Translations under genes and position numbers: made by a program
Shown: piece after piece, positions 46,128-55,582 of the stretch
Layout: each line of letters opens with the position of its first letter
Numbering within the stretch: position 1 is the first letter of the stretch
Assembly (NCBI RefSeq): GCF_050337105.1
Contig: NZ_JAKJSQ010000015.1
Span: 8,154 to 72,153 of the forward strand
DNA: 64,000 nucleotides
Reading direction: 5' to 3'
Origin: Aliivibrio_A kagoshimensis
GTDB taxonomy: Bacteria > Pseudomonadota > Gammaproteobacteria > Enterobacterales > Vibrionaceae
The notes under the pieces: generated by a model
Seen by the model: only the letters and a program-made list of their open reading frames with translations
Told to the model about the DNA's origin: nothing
Databases searched by the model: none

Positions 46128-46606
46128 AACTCCCCCCATTTTCGCCATGCGATTTTTGCGGCATCAACAATCATGCTGTAACCCGTACAACGGCACAGGT
46201 TGCCTGATAATGCGGTGCGGATCTCCAACTCTGATAACCCGTCCGCATGGCTGTTGTATTTCTGCTCCATTAATACATAGAGCGCCAACACCATACCAGG
46301 AGTACAGAAACCACATTGAACCCCTTTTGCTTCAAGCAGAGCGTTAATGATGCACTTCCCTTTGACGGTCTCTCTTAATCCTTCAAGTGTTGTAATGTGT
46401 TCCCCTTCTACCTGAGCAATAGGCGTCATGCACGCATTCACCAGTTCGCCATTTAATAATACCGAACAGGCCCCACATTCACCTTCGCCACACCCCTCTT
46501 TGCTCGCGGTGTTGTTCAAGTCATCACGCAATACATTCAATACGGATTGCATGGGCTCAGATTCGACCTGAGTTAATTTATCATTGAGATAAAATTCAAC
46601 TATCAT
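46124..46606 (-). CDS. Xanthine dehydrogenase 2Fe-2S subunit
   Basis: The product is about 160 residues with both clusters intact: the plant-ferredoxin-type site GCGEGECGACSVLLNG...C and the second site QCGFCTPGM plus NLCRCTGYS. It transfers electrons from Mo to FAD. The start at 46606 (MIVEFYLND) has GAGG 11 bases upstream and overlaps the Mo-subunit stop by 11 bases; GTG 46615 is an alternative. It lies between the Mo and FAD subunit genes, with overlaps on both sides. Confidence 0.92.
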   Translation of the reverse strand: MIVEFYLNDKLTQVESEPMQSVLNVLRDDLNNTASKEGCGEGECGACSVLLNGELVNACMTPIAQVEGEHITTLEGLRETVKGKCIINALLEAKGVQCGFCTPGMVLALYVLMEQKYNSHADGLSELEIRTALSGNLCRCTGYSMIVDAAKIAWRKWGEL

Positions 46607-48740
46607 AATGATCACTACCTCTTAGTGCTTCAAACACCTTTTCATCGGTGACAGGAATGGAAGAGAATGGTCGATTGATCGCACACTCAACAGCTGCTGC
46701 GTATGCTGCTGCAGCTCCATTATGGGTCAACTCTCCACCTCCTTTAGCTCCGCTAGGACCATATGGATAAGGGTTATCAACCAAATCACTCTCAATAGTC
46801 GGCACATCCAATGCGGTAGGTATCACATAATCCGCCATGGTTCGTTGGGCAAATATTCCTTTGTCGGTCAGCTCCATTTTTTCGCAACTTCCATAACCAA
46901 GCGCTTGCACCATGCCACCGTCAATTTGTCCTTTAAAGACCTGCTCATCGATCGCTTTACCGATATCAAATACCCCATAAGCACCGATGATTTCCGTTTG
47001 ACCCGTCGCCATGTCTACTTCGACTTCAACCACGTTAACGCCGTAACTTACCACTTGATAAGCATTGCCTTGGTAATTCTGCTGATCCCAAACGTGATAG
47101 TCAGGTTTACGGTAAGCTTCATTGATTTCGATATGCTCGCCATCAACCCATGCTGCACATAACCTCTTCGCTGCTTTTTCAAGTAAATAACCAACAATAA
47201 CGATGGATCTTGATGCGACGGTTGGCCCAGAGTCAGGGACCTTTGCCGTATCCGGTGTATCCAAGAATACCGTTTCTATAGGTTGTTTTAGATTTTCCGC
47301 TACGATTTTTCGGAAAGTCAAACTTAGCCCTTGCCCCATATCAGTATTGGATGCCAAGATATGAACTTGATTATTGGCTTGTTTAATGATGGTTACTTTT
47401 GCGTTAACCAACACATCTTCCAGATCACCGGCAAAACCACAGCCATGCTGGAATACCGCCATTCCAATTCCTCGGCATTTCTCACTTCGCTTTGGATGAT
47501 GGCTGTATTGGTCGACTTTATTGCGATATTCCGATAACGTTTCGATTCGATCCATCATTTTGTCCAGCACTAAATCGCCAAAAATAGTACCGCCGGTTAA
47601 CGAGGTAGCTTCAGAGGTTAAGAAGTGTTGCTGTTTAAAGAAAGCAGGATCTTGTCCGATTTTTTTAGCCACATGATTCATGTGAGTTTCAATGCCAAAG
47701 CAGGTTTGTGGTGACCCAAATCCTCTAAATGCACCAGTTGGCACGGTATTGGTTGCCCAGGCATTGCCATTAACTCGGACATTAGGAATATCGTACACAT
47801 TGGTTGCGGTGGTAATTGAGCGTTGTAGGACAATCCCCGACAGACTCAAAAAGGCGCCACAATTAATGTCTATATTTATCTCCATCGCCACAATTTTACC
47901 ATTGGCATCAAGTCCGGTACGGTAATGGAAACTCGCGGGATGTCGCTTGGAGGTAAACGCAATATCTTCACTGCGCTCAAGAATCACTCGAATTGGGCGT
48001 TGCAGTTTTTCAACCGCAACAGCTAACGGACCCGCCAATACATCAGGGTAATCCTCTTTACCACCAAACGCGCCGCCTGTTGGGCACTGAATCGCTCTTA
48101 CACGATCATGTCCAAGCACTACGGCCATACAGTGATGCACATACCAAGGACACTGCATTGAACCTTCAACCACCACTTTTCCATCTTTGGGATAACCCAC
48201 AACACCTTGTGTTTCAAGATAGATGTGCTCTTGATAACCCGTCTCGCACTGCTCTTCAATCACAGTGACAGCGTTGGAAAATCCCTCAACAATATCGCCT
48301 TTATTGAGCACATGACTGTCAAACAGATTATTACTTCCGTGAATAGGCCCGTCTAAGGCAAACTTGGATTGAGGGATAGTATAAGCAGGGGTTTGAGGGA
48401 GGTACTCTACGTCTATTTTTTCGAGTAGCTGTTCAATAATTTTAGGGTCCGGACCGACGAGTAAAAATATCGTCTGACCGACATATCGAACTTCTTTTTC
48501 CGCAAACGCAGGCCAATCGATTTCAACGATTGGCAATGCATTTTGTCCAGGTACATCTTCGGCACCAAACAGGTGATAACCTGCTGGTAGCGTTGGGATT
48601 TCGACCGTTTTAATTATGCCGCGAGGACATGAGGAGCGATAAAATCGCCCCTCAAGTACGCCTTCATAATGACGGTCAGCTATATACTTCGCTTCTCCAG
48701 TAGCTTCTTGCCACTTAAACTTAGTATTAACTGCGTCCAT
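46596..48740 (-). CDS. Xanthine dehydrogenase molybdenum-binding subunit
   Basis: The product is about 714 residues, of the Ald_Xan_dh_C plus MoCoBD family. Motifs are GGAFGGKEDYPDVL, TGAFRGFGSPQ, NTDMGQGL and the catalytic Glu region GAKGGGELTHNGAA near the C-terminus. It has no ferredoxin domain; that is encoded by the next gene. ATG 48740 has GAGG seven bases upstream; the in-frame TTG at 48746 is less likely. It follows ssnA by 14 bases in the ygfK-ssnA-xdh unit. The substrate is probably a purine, by context. Confidence 0.9.
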   Translation of the reverse strand: MDAVNTKFKWQEATGEAKYIADRHYEGVLEGRFYRSSCPRGIIKTVEIPTLPAGYHLFGAEDVPGQNALPIVEIDWPAFAEKEVRYVGQTIFLLVGPDPKIIEQLLEKIDVEYLPQTPAYTIPQSKFALDGPIHGSNNLFDSHVLNKGDIVEGFSNAVTVIEEQCETGYQEHIYLETQGVVGYPKDGKVVVEGSMQCPWYVHHCMAVVLGHDRVRAIQCPTGGAFGGKEDYPDVLAGPLAVAVEKLQRPIRVILERSEDIAFTSKRHPASFHYRTGLDANGKIVAMEINIDINCGAFLSLSGIVLQRSITTATNVYDIPNVRVNGNAWATNTVPTGAFRGFGSPQTCFGIETHMNHVAKKIGQDPAFFKQQHFLTSEATSLTGGTIFGDLVLDKMMDRIETLSEYRNKVDQYSHHPKRSEKCRGIGMAVFQHGCGFAGDLEDVLVNAKVTIIKQANNQVHILASNTDMGQGLSLTFRKIVAENLKQPIETVFLDTPDTAKVPDSGPTVASRSIVIVGYLLEKAAKRLCAAWVDGEHIEINEAYRKPDYHVWDQQNYQGNAYQVVSYGVNVVEVEVDMATGQTEIIGAYGVFDIGKAIDEQVFKGQIDGGMVQALGYGSCEKMELTDKGIFAQRTMADYVIPTALDVPTIESDLVDNPYPYGPSGAKGGGELTHNGAAAAYAAAVECAINRPFSSIPVTDEKVFEALRGSDHYDS

Positions 48741-48754
48741 AACCAAACCTCACA

Positions 48755-50083
48755 TTAGTTTAGTTGATCCATTGTGTTCCAAACACGCTTAGCTACCTTT
48801 CTAGCCTCAGCGTAAATTGGTTCGATATCAAATGGGAAAGCTCGGTCTTCATAGCTGAATTTACCCTCAACCATGACACTGTTTACGTTCCCTGCATTCA
48901 TGCCAAAAGCGATATGACCCGCTAGATTATCTGCCTCAAACGGTGTTGGGCTTGTATAATCTAAGATGGTTAAATCCGCTTTATTGCCCGCATCTAAGCG
49001 GCCAAACTTGGCGCCAAAGTTCCTTGCCAGAATTTCATTACCATTCCACAAGCTCTTCGCAAAACTATCAGGCCATAATGGACCACCCGCATCACGATGT
49101 TTAAAGAACGAGAATTTAAGCTCTTCAAGCATGTCTGCACCAATACCATCGGTACCTAATGCTACATTTTTGAAGCGAGTTATTTTCTGGTTGTAGCCCA
49201 CATTATTGTTCATGTTTGAACGTGCGTTATGGACTAAGAAACCGTTTTTCGCATTTAAGATATCGATATCACGGTCAGATAAGAACAGACCATGTGCTAG
49301 CAATGTCTTCTCATTGATCAAGCCAAAGCTGTCTAAACGTTCAACAATGTCTTGATCGTAATGATGGTGGCTGTGTGTCACATCATAACGGTCTTCGGCG
49401 ACGTGAACGTGAATCCCACGTCCTGTTGCCTGTACCGCTTCCGCCATCATAGATAACCCTTCATTAGTCACAGTAAACGGGGCGTGAGCACCGATGTGGG
49501 ACTCAACAAGATACGGGCTATTACCGCTGGCTTTCTCACTATCAATCAGGTTCGCGAAGTTGATGTTCTCTTCCACACCCGCCATCATCTCTTTCATGCC
49601 GTGGTTACGATCGGTCGTTTCATAGCAAGTCATGCCACGCAAACCTGCTTTGAGGAACCCTTTGCGTAACGTATTCAATGAACCGGCAATGTAATTTGGC
49701 GAAGCGTGATGATCAATCACTGATGAACAACCACTTTTCACCGCTTCCAGTGAACAGATAAGCCCGCTGTAGTAAACCGCCTCTTCGTCAAGTGCGCGGT
49801 CCATTCTCCACCACAAGTTCTTCAATATTGAGATGAAATCAGGGCTAGGTTTAATGTCTGCCATGATGCCACGTGCTAACCCCGAGTAGAAATGGTTGTG
49901 CGAGCAGACAATACCCGGCATCACCACTTTTCGATTCATCTCTTTCACTATCGCATTTGGGTACTTAGCAGTTAGATTTTGGCCGACTTCTTTAATCAGA
50001 GCCCCATCAATAACAATATCTACGCCTTCCTTGATGAGCGCAGGCTCAATCTGGATAGCTGTTGCATTTTTAAGTATTAACAT
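48755..50083 (-). CDS. ssnA: SsnA-type amidohydrolase
   Basis: This is a 442-residue metal-dependent hydrolase of the chlorohydrolase/TrzA group. The HxH motif is in MPGIVCSHNHFYSGLARG; other ligands are in HVAEDRYDV, LLAHGLFL and LGTDGIGADML. Length and N-terminus (MLILKNATAI) match E. coli SsnA, always next to ygfK. ATG 50083 with AAGGATAACAGC upstream is chosen over an in-frame start at 50137 that would overlap ygfK. SsnA is part of the purine-degradation cluster of enteric bacteria; its exact substrate remains uncertain to me. Confidence 0.92.
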   Translation of the reverse strand: MLILKNATAIQIEPALIKEGVDIVIDGALIKEVGQNLTAKYPNAIVKEMNRKVVMPGIVCSHNHFYSGLARGIMADIKPSPDFISILKNLWWRMDRALDEEAVYYSGLICSLEAVKSGCSSVIDHHASPNYIAGSLNTLRKGFLKAGLRGMTCYETTDRNHGMKEMMAGVEENINFANLIDSEKASGNSPYLVESHIGAHAPFTVTNEGLSMMAEAVQATGRGIHVHVAEDRYDVTHSHHHYDQDIVERLDSFGLINEKTLLAHGLFLSDRDIDILNAKNGFLVHNARSNMNNNVGYNQKITRFKNVALGTDGIGADMLEELKFSFFKHRDAGGPLWPDSFAKSLWNGNEILARNFGAKFGRLDAGNKADLTILDYTSPTPFEADNLAGHIAFGMNAGNVNSVMVEGKFSYEDRAFPFDIEPIYAEARKVAKRVWNTMDQLN

Positions 50084-50096
50084 GCTGTTATCCTTA

Positions 50097-53000
50097 TTAA
50101 AGTTCCACTGCACCCAATAGGTAGTTGTGGTTTGCATGAACGTAACTGATCATTGTTGATTCATCTTTCAATGATTTCGGCAGGTCAACTTCACTCTTAT
50201 CATTGATCGTAGTACGGTAAATTTCTCCACCCGCACGTAGCAGAACACTTGAACCGTTAACAAAGAAGCCGCTGTTGGTGCTGTTTTGGAAATCCGCTTC
50301 TAGGTTGTAGATTGTGAACTTGTCTTTGTATGGCTTGCTATCCCAAGGGCAGAACTGAGCACAGTTACCACACTCATTACAGTAAGCATCTAGGTGCAAT
50401 GTTTGGAACTTATCTTTGAAGCCCGGAATCGGCAGTGAAATGTTGGCACGGTTTGGACAGACATCCACACACTTGCTACATACGTATGAACATTCTAAAC
50501 AGCGTTGCGCTTCCTGCTCAATAAAGGCGTCATGATCAGCGGCTTCTAACTCTTCAGCTTCGATCAATTTAACTTGGATTTCACCTTTACGATCATAGAC
50601 ATCAGCAACATCAACCGCTTGCGTTGCGTCTAACTGTTCATCCTCTTTCGCTTCGCGCTCTAAAATAGCGGTGGCTGCTTTTCTACCACCAGATATAGCA
50701 GAAACAATTGACGAAGGACCTGTATTTGCATCGCCCATTAAGAAGACATTTTCGACACCAGTTTCACCAGTATCAACGTCAACTAGCGGCCAACCGTCGC
50801 AACCCATTGGCACACCCATACGAATCAATGTGTCACAGTTACTCTGCTCGCCAATCGCGGTAATCAGTGCATCAGCTTGAAGCTCAACCGTTTCATCCGT
50901 TGCAAGTGGACGACGACGACCTTTCTCATCAGGCTCACCTAGTTTCATCACACGGGCTGTCAACTTACCATCAGCTTCAAACGCTTCAGGATTAGTTAAG
51001 AACATGAATTGCACGCCATCTTTAACCGCTTCTTCATACTCCTCTTTGTATGCAGGCATCTCAGCAAGAGTACGGCGGTAGATGATAGTCACTTTCTCTA
51101 CGCCATCCACTTTCAATGCGGCACGCGCACTGTCCATCGCTGTGTTACCCGCACCGACTACAACTACGTGTTTGCCTAAGCTTTCCGCTTTACCTGCAAA
51201 CTCACCATCATTAAAGCTGCGTAAGAACTCTAGAGATTTAAAGACATTGGTATTCTCACCAGAGAGCGAGATTGGGTTGCCTTTATCGGCACCTATTCCT
51301 AGACAGACGTACTTGAAACCGCTCTCTTTCAGTGCTGAAACAGTAAGATCTGGATTACAGCCATATTCGAAAGTCACACCATGTTGCTTAACAAAATCGA
51401 TGTCATGCTCAATGGTTTCTGCTGGAATTCTAAACTGTGGAATGATGTTTTTAACCACACCACCAGCCGTTTGTTCCTTCTCAAACACAGTAACCGGGTA
51501 ACCTGCTCGTGCCATGAAGTACGCTGCAGATAGACCTGCTGGGCCGGCACCAATAACGGCAACAGGATGCTTAGTGGTATCGAGTGCGTTTTGATGCCAC
51601 TTCGCTTTGTAACCTTCCCACCCTTTTGCTAGCGCCACTTTCTTCATTTCACGAATGTTCAGTGCACCTTCATAGTCACGACGGGTACAGTTGTACTGAC
51701 ACTGGTGATCACAAATGTGTCCCGTGATGGCAGGTAGGGCATTACGTGCGTAGATGATCTCTAGCGCTTCAGTGTGCTTGCCTTGGCCCATTAAGCGGAT
51801 GTATTCAGGGATATCTTGACTGATTGGACACGCCGTTACACAAGGCGCAACATAACAGTCAGTCAATGGTAGCTGTTTCTTAACAGAGATCTCTTCAGGT
51901 CCACGCCACTCTTTCTGGGTGTAATCAGCAACGAGAGATTTAGCAGCTAATACTTCAAGCTTCACCAAATCGATAGATGCCATGCCCCACTCGCTGCTAC
52001 CTTCTAGCTCTTTAGCGCAATCTGCCAAGCGCATATAACCACCAGGTTTAAGCAGATCGGTCGCCATGGTAATTGGACGGATACCAGTTTCAAAAATCTC
52101 TTTGATGTTAAACTTGCTTGCGCCACCCGAATAAGAGATAGGCAGTTGACCATTAAACTCACGAGAGAGCTCAAGAGCCACATTAATTGACAATGGGAAC
52201 AGTGCTCGACCAGACATGTACATCTCTTTGTCCGGTAAACGCCCTTTTTTGTTTAATGTGCCCAGTGTATTGGTAAGCTTAACGCCAAAGCCGATGTCAT
52301 GGGTTTTACCCAAATCAACCAGTCTATGTAACATCGCTTTTGCATCATCAATCTGTAGATCATGGCTGAATGACTCTTCGCTTAATGCGATGTAATCAAA
52401 GCCTGCGTTATCCAAAATCGAACGAACACGTTTAAAGCCAAGTAACGTTGGGTTCAGTTTTACAAACGTATTGATCTTCTTCTCTTCAATCATGTAACGA
52501 CAGATCGCTTCGATCTCGTTCGGTGGACAGCCGTGCATGGTTGAAAGCGTAACGCCTCGAGTAAGTTCTGAGCTCACGTTGTTGGCAATCGCTTTAAGTT
52601 CCGCTTCCGTATACTCAGATGCATGATCAGCGATGAAATCAGGATCGGTAATAAACCGTGATAATTCATTCACGTATTTTTCAAAATCTTGATGCTTACT
52701 TGAATCCAACATGTCGTGGATGTATTTTTGCATCGGTGCGGTTTTAATGCCGTCTAAATCGTACCCTACACTCATATTGAAAATGAATGCACGCTCTTCT
52801 CCTTTGCGGAATAGGGCTTCTAACAGGTGTAAAGCAACCCAAGCTTTTAGATACTCATCATACGCTTTGATTAGGGTAAACTCGGTTGACCATTCAGTAT
52901 TGAAACACTCATCTTCTGCATCAATACAAGGCTTAGCAATTTCAAGCTGATCCATTTTCTGAACGGTTTTCAACTCCATAAAACGACCACCAGCAAGCCA

Positions 53001-53216
53001 TGAACAGATGATGTTCTGTGCGAGCTGTGTATGAGGACCCGCGGCAGGGCCTACGGGAGTTTCACAATTCTCATTCCAAACGGATAACTCGTCTGAGTTT
53101 TTCTTGTTATAAAATTGCTTCTCTGGAATACCAAAAATTGACCGGCTCTCTTTGTACTCGCAAAACATTCTCTTGAGAAGCTCACCAAACGGTACGGGAC
53201 GCATGATGTCACCCAT
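50097..53216 (-). CDS. ygfK: YgfK, putative selenate reductase / iron-sulfur flavoprotein
   Basis: The product is 1039 residues, aligning along its length with E. coli YgfK (MGDIMRPVPF start). The N-terminal half is a dihydroorotate-dehydrogenase-like barrel (TPVGPAAGPHTQL, GVTLSTMHGCPP). The middle has cysteine motifs YVAPCVTACPISQDIPEY and CDHQCQYNCTRRDYE, then a glutamate-synthase-small-chain-like FAD/NAD(P) domain (VAVIGAGPAGLSAAY, VVVVGAGNTAMDSARA). The C-terminus has two 4Fe-4S sets (CLECSYVCSKCVDVCP and CNECGNCAQFCP). This architecture is a DPYD-like electron-transfer flavoprotein. Originally annotated as selenate reductase, it is now linked to anaerobic purine catabolism. AAAGGAGATTTACA precedes the ATG. 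It heads a five-gene unit. Confidence 0.93.
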   Translation of the reverse strand: MGDIMRPVPFGELLKRMFCEYKESRSIFGIPEKQFYNKKNSDELSVWNENCETPVGPAAGPHTQLAQNIICSWLAGGRFMELKTVQKMDQLEIAKPCIDAEDECFNTEWSTEFTLIKAYDEYLKAWVALHLLEALFRKGEERAFIFNMSVGYDLDGIKTAPMQKYIHDMLDSSKHQDFEKYVNELSRFITDPDFIADHASEYTEAELKAIANNVSSELTRGVTLSTMHGCPPNEIEAICRYMIEEKKINTFVKLNPTLLGFKRVRSILDNAGFDYIALSEESFSHDLQIDDAKAMLHRLVDLGKTHDIGFGVKLTNTLGTLNKKGRLPDKEMYMSGRALFPLSINVALELSREFNGQLPISYSGGASKFNIKEIFETGIRPITMATDLLKPGGYMRLADCAKELEGSSEWGMASIDLVKLEVLAAKSLVADYTQKEWRGPEEISVKKQLPLTDCYVAPCVTACPISQDIPEYIRLMGQGKHTEALEIIYARNALPAITGHICDHQCQYNCTRRDYEGALNIREMKKVALAKGWEGYKAKWHQNALDTTKHPVAVIGAGPAGLSAAYFMARAGYPVTVFEKEQTAGGVVKNIIPQFRIPAETIEHDIDFVKQHGVTFEYGCNPDLTVSALKESGFKYVCLGIGADKGNPISLSGENTNVFKSLEFLRSFNDGEFAGKAESLGKHVVVVGAGNTAMDSARAALKVDGVEKVTIIYRRTLAEMPAYKEEYEEAVKDGVQFMFLTNPEAFEADGKLTARVMKLGEPDEKGRRRPLATDETVELQADALITAIGEQSNCDTLIRMGVPMGCDGWPLVDVDTGETGVENVFLMGDANTGPSSIVSAISGGRKAATAILEREAKEDEQLDATQAVDVADVYDRKGEIQVKLIEAEELEAADHDAFIEQEAQRCLECSYVCSKCVDVCPNRANISLPIPGFKDKFQTLHLDAYCNECGNCAQFCPWDSKPYKDKFTIYNLEADFQNSTNSGFFVNGSSVLLRAGGEIYRTTINDKSEVDLPKSLKDESTMISYVHANHNYLLGAVEL

Positions 53217-53633
53217 TGTAAATCTCCTTTCAGTACACAGCCAGCACGTCTATGTGCCACGTGTATGATAATTAAAGTGTTGTAATAGCGTTAAAATTCT
53301 TATAGTCACGACTAAAATTGCAACTACTGCGCCAAACTTCGTCAAACGGGTTTTAAAGGGAAGGTTTCGTGATGAAGGTCAAGAATTTGCGGATTGTGTG
53401 AGGTTAAGCACTCTATTTCGATGTGCTTTTTCACTCAGGTTATTGAGCGAAATGCGTATGATTCTTAGTCACCTCGGTGGGAGTATCAATTTAATACCAA
53501 AGTATCACTTTGATATCTATCAGCACCATTATCAATAGCCGATAAAAAAGCACCTTATTCATATTCAAGCCTCGACAGTGCGACTTGAGTATACGAATAA
53601 GGTGCCAAATACCTCACTTATTGACGCGTTACG
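53217..53633. promoter_or_regulatory. ygfK promoter region with tandem GTATCA repeats
   Basis: This is a 417-base gap. Two imperfect 16-base direct repeats, GTATCAATTTAATACC (53483-53498) and GTATCACTTTGATATC (53502-53517), start 19 bases apart and are themselves near-palindromic. A TGGCAC-like element occurs on the minus strand at 53254-53259, about 40 bases before ygfK. A terminator for the upstream permease gene sits at 53545-53605. No ORF is credible. Confidence 0.5.
53545..53605 (-). terminator. Long-stem terminator of the xanthine permease gene
   Basis: GCACCTTATTC (53550-53560) pairs perfectly with GAATAAGGTGC (53595-53605), and the inner ATATTCAAG pairs with CTTGAGTAT. On the minus strand TTTTTTATC follows. 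It begins 29 bases after the permease stop. Confidence 0.88.
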
Positions 53634-54998
53634 TTACGGATTACTTTTCGCCTTTGTTAACATCCCTTTTGCTGTGATGTCAGCGTCTTTGTTCTTTTCA
53701 CTTATCTCTTTACTCTTTTTAGAACGAGGTAAAATAAGATTAAGTACAACCGTAGCTAACGTTCCGGTAGTGATCCCTGAATGGAACAGCATTTTCAGAT
53801 CTTTTGGAAAATGTTGTAGTAGGTTTGGCTCTAATGTGACTGCCATACCTGATGCCAAACCAACACACACCACTAAGGCATTACGTCTTGAGTCGGTGAC
53901 ATTAAGCAGCATTCTGATCCCCGCATAGGCGATCATACCAAACATCACAAAACCAACTCCGCCCAGAACCGGTTTCGGCACTGTGACGGCTAAGGCCGCG
54001 ACTTTAGGAAATAGGCCCGCTAAAATCAACAAGCCACCTGCAACACCGACCACAAATCGGCTTGCTACCCCACTGATACCAACGATACCGACGTTTTGGC
54101 TGAAACTCGCGACAGGCATTGCTGTCATGATGGCACCAAAGGTACTACCAAGACCATCCCCTAGTAAACCACGGCGTAAATCTTTACCTGTCACCTCTTT
54201 ATGACAGTTACTCCCTAGCGCCATAAAGTCTCCCGTGGCCTCTGCCACCACCACCACATAAACCAGCGTCATACTGATAATAGCGGGTAAGGAAAAGGTC
54301 ATCCCATATTTAAAGGGTTCAGGTAGTGCAAACCAAGATGCCGAATAAAGTTGATCCATGCTGACCATACCAAGTGGTATGGCAACAATGTAACCCGCCA
54401 CTAAACCCACCACAATGGCCGATGCAGCAATAGCCCCTTTACAATAGACTGACACCCCAATAACCACGGCTAACGAGAATGCTGCTAAAAAGATTTTTGG
54501 CAGTGAAGCAAAGCTCATGTCACCGGCTGGCGCATCACCAATCCAGTTCATGGCCACTGGCATGATAGTTAAGCCGATTAACGTTACCACAACGCCACTC
54601 ACCACTGGTGGGAACAACTTTTTTACTTGATCCATATAGAAACTGGCAAGAATAACCATGAACGACCCCACAAAAGCGGCGCCAATCACACTGCCCATCC
54701 CTTGGCTACTACCGATGGCGATACACGTTCCTAAGAAGGCGAAACTGGACCCCATCACCACAGGTAAACGGATACCAACTGGTCCTATCCCTAAACATTG
54801 AACTATTGTCACCACACCTGATACCAATAGGGAGGCACTGATTAAAGTAACGATCTCACCGGGTGGAAGCCCTATGGCTCCCCCGACTATCAGAGGCACA
54901 GCAACGATGCCTCCAATGGACGCTAACATATGCTGTAGTGCAAGGAAAAAGGTAATGCCATACGGCGGTTTTTCATTCAGTTGATATAGTAACTTCAT
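53634..54998 (-). CDS. NCS2 xanthine/uric acid permease (XanQ/UacT type)
   Basis: This is an inner-membrane proton symporter of about 454 residues. Motifs are FFLALQHMLASIGGIVAVPL in helix 1 (with the conserved QH), VVVAEATGDFMALG in helix 8 and SFSQNVGIVGISGVASRFV in helix 9, as in the XanQ/XanP/UacT group. ATG 54998 has GAGGCTACAACA upstream and gives the normal N-terminus; an in-frame start at 55070 would add 24 unlike residues. Xanthine or urate specificity cannot be settled. It lies 107 bases after the 2Fe-2S gene and may be partly read through from it. Confidence 0.88.
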   Translation of the reverse strand: MKLLYQLNEKPPYGITFFLALQHMLASIGGIVAVPLIVGGAIGLPPGEIVTLISASLLVSGVVTIVQCLGIGPVGIRLPVVMGSSFAFLGTCIAIGSSQGMGSVIGAAFVGSFMVILASFYMDQVKKLFPPVVSGVVVTLIGLTIMPVAMNWIGDAPAGDMSFASLPKIFLAAFSLAVVIGVSVYCKGAIAASAIVVGLVAGYIVAIPLGMVSMDQLYSASWFALPEPFKYGMTFSLPAIISMTLVYVVVVAEATGDFMALGSNCHKEVTGKDLRRGLLGDGLGSTFGAIMTAMPVASFSQNVGIVGISGVASRFVVGVAGGLLILAGLFPKVAALAVTVPKPVLGGVGFVMFGMIAYAGIRMLLNVTDSRRNALVVCVGLASGMAVTLEPNLLQHFPKDLKMLFHSGITTGTLATVVLNLILPRSKKSKEISEKNKDADITAKGMLTKAKSNP

Positions 54999-55105
54999 TG
55001 TTGTAGCCTCAAAAGTTGAATGCGTTGGTTCCTCCCCTCGTATCTGTGACAAACCCGAGATACTCAGCAAAGAGGAACGTAATTAAAAAACAATGTTATT
55101 CAGTA

Positions 55106-55582
55106 CTATCCTTTATCGGTATTGAGCTCCTTAATAACAGATTTTATCGAATTTAAAATGGGTTGATATCCAGTACAACGACAGAGGTTTCCCTCTAGCG
55201 CATCTAATATTTCAGTTTCTGAAGGGTCAGGGCTTTCATCAAGCAGCGCTTTACTGCTCATTAACACGCCTGGAGTGCAGAATCCGCACTGAACGCCACC
55301 TTCGGTGACAAAGGCATTTTGCAGTTTTTTCGCTACCGGGTCCTCTTTGACACCTTCAATGGTGGTCACTTCAGCGCCATCGCATTGTGACGCTAGGATC
55401 ATGCAAGAGCAGACGGCTTGGTCATCCATAATCACCGTACATGCCCCACACTCTCCGACAGCACACCCCTCTTTGGTGCCCGTTAATTTAAGTTGATCTC
55501 GGACAACGTCCAGTAAGCGAAAGTTATCGTCTACTTCAAGTTGCTGAATGACGCCATTGACGGTTAGATTTATCTTGTTCAT
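55106..55582 (-). CDS. 2Fe-2S subunit of fused molybdenum hydroxylase
   Basis: The product is 158 residues with two intact 2Fe-2S sites: EGCAVGECGACTVIMDD...C, QCGFCTPGVLM and NLCRCTGYQ. It is an XdhC-type electron-transfer subunit. It overlaps the end of the 1080-residue Mo-FAD gene by 4 bases (ATGA), so the two are translated together. Extra cysteines at CSCMILASQC are near the first cluster, as in other family members. Confidence 0.92.
   Translation of the reverse strand: MNKINLTVNGVIQQLEVDDNFRLLDVVRDQLKLTGTKEGCAVGECGACTVIMDDQAVCSCMILASQCDGAEVTTIEGVKEDPVAKKLQNAFVTEGGVQCGFCTPGVLMSSKALLDESPDPSETEILDALEGNLCRCTGYQPILNSIKSVIKELNTDKG

Noticed and set aside
46722..47162. A 146-residue ORF on the plus strand
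   Set aside because: It is antisense to the molybdenum subunit gene, whose conserved motifs cover the same bases.
51082..51501. A 139-residue ORF on the plus strand
   Set aside because: It is antisense to the FAD/NAD-binding part of ygfK, with no ribosome site and biased composition.
50097..53216. A true selenate reductase
   Set aside because: The protein has no molybdopterin domain. Its DHODH-like, FAD/NAD and Fe-S layout and its neighbours fit purine metabolism better, so the name is kept only as historical.
53240..53262. Sigma-54-like element TGGCAC...TGC upstream of ygfK on the minus strand
   Set aside because: The distance between the GG and GC elements is one base too long, and the second element is poor. 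No enhancer-binding regulator gene is in the window.
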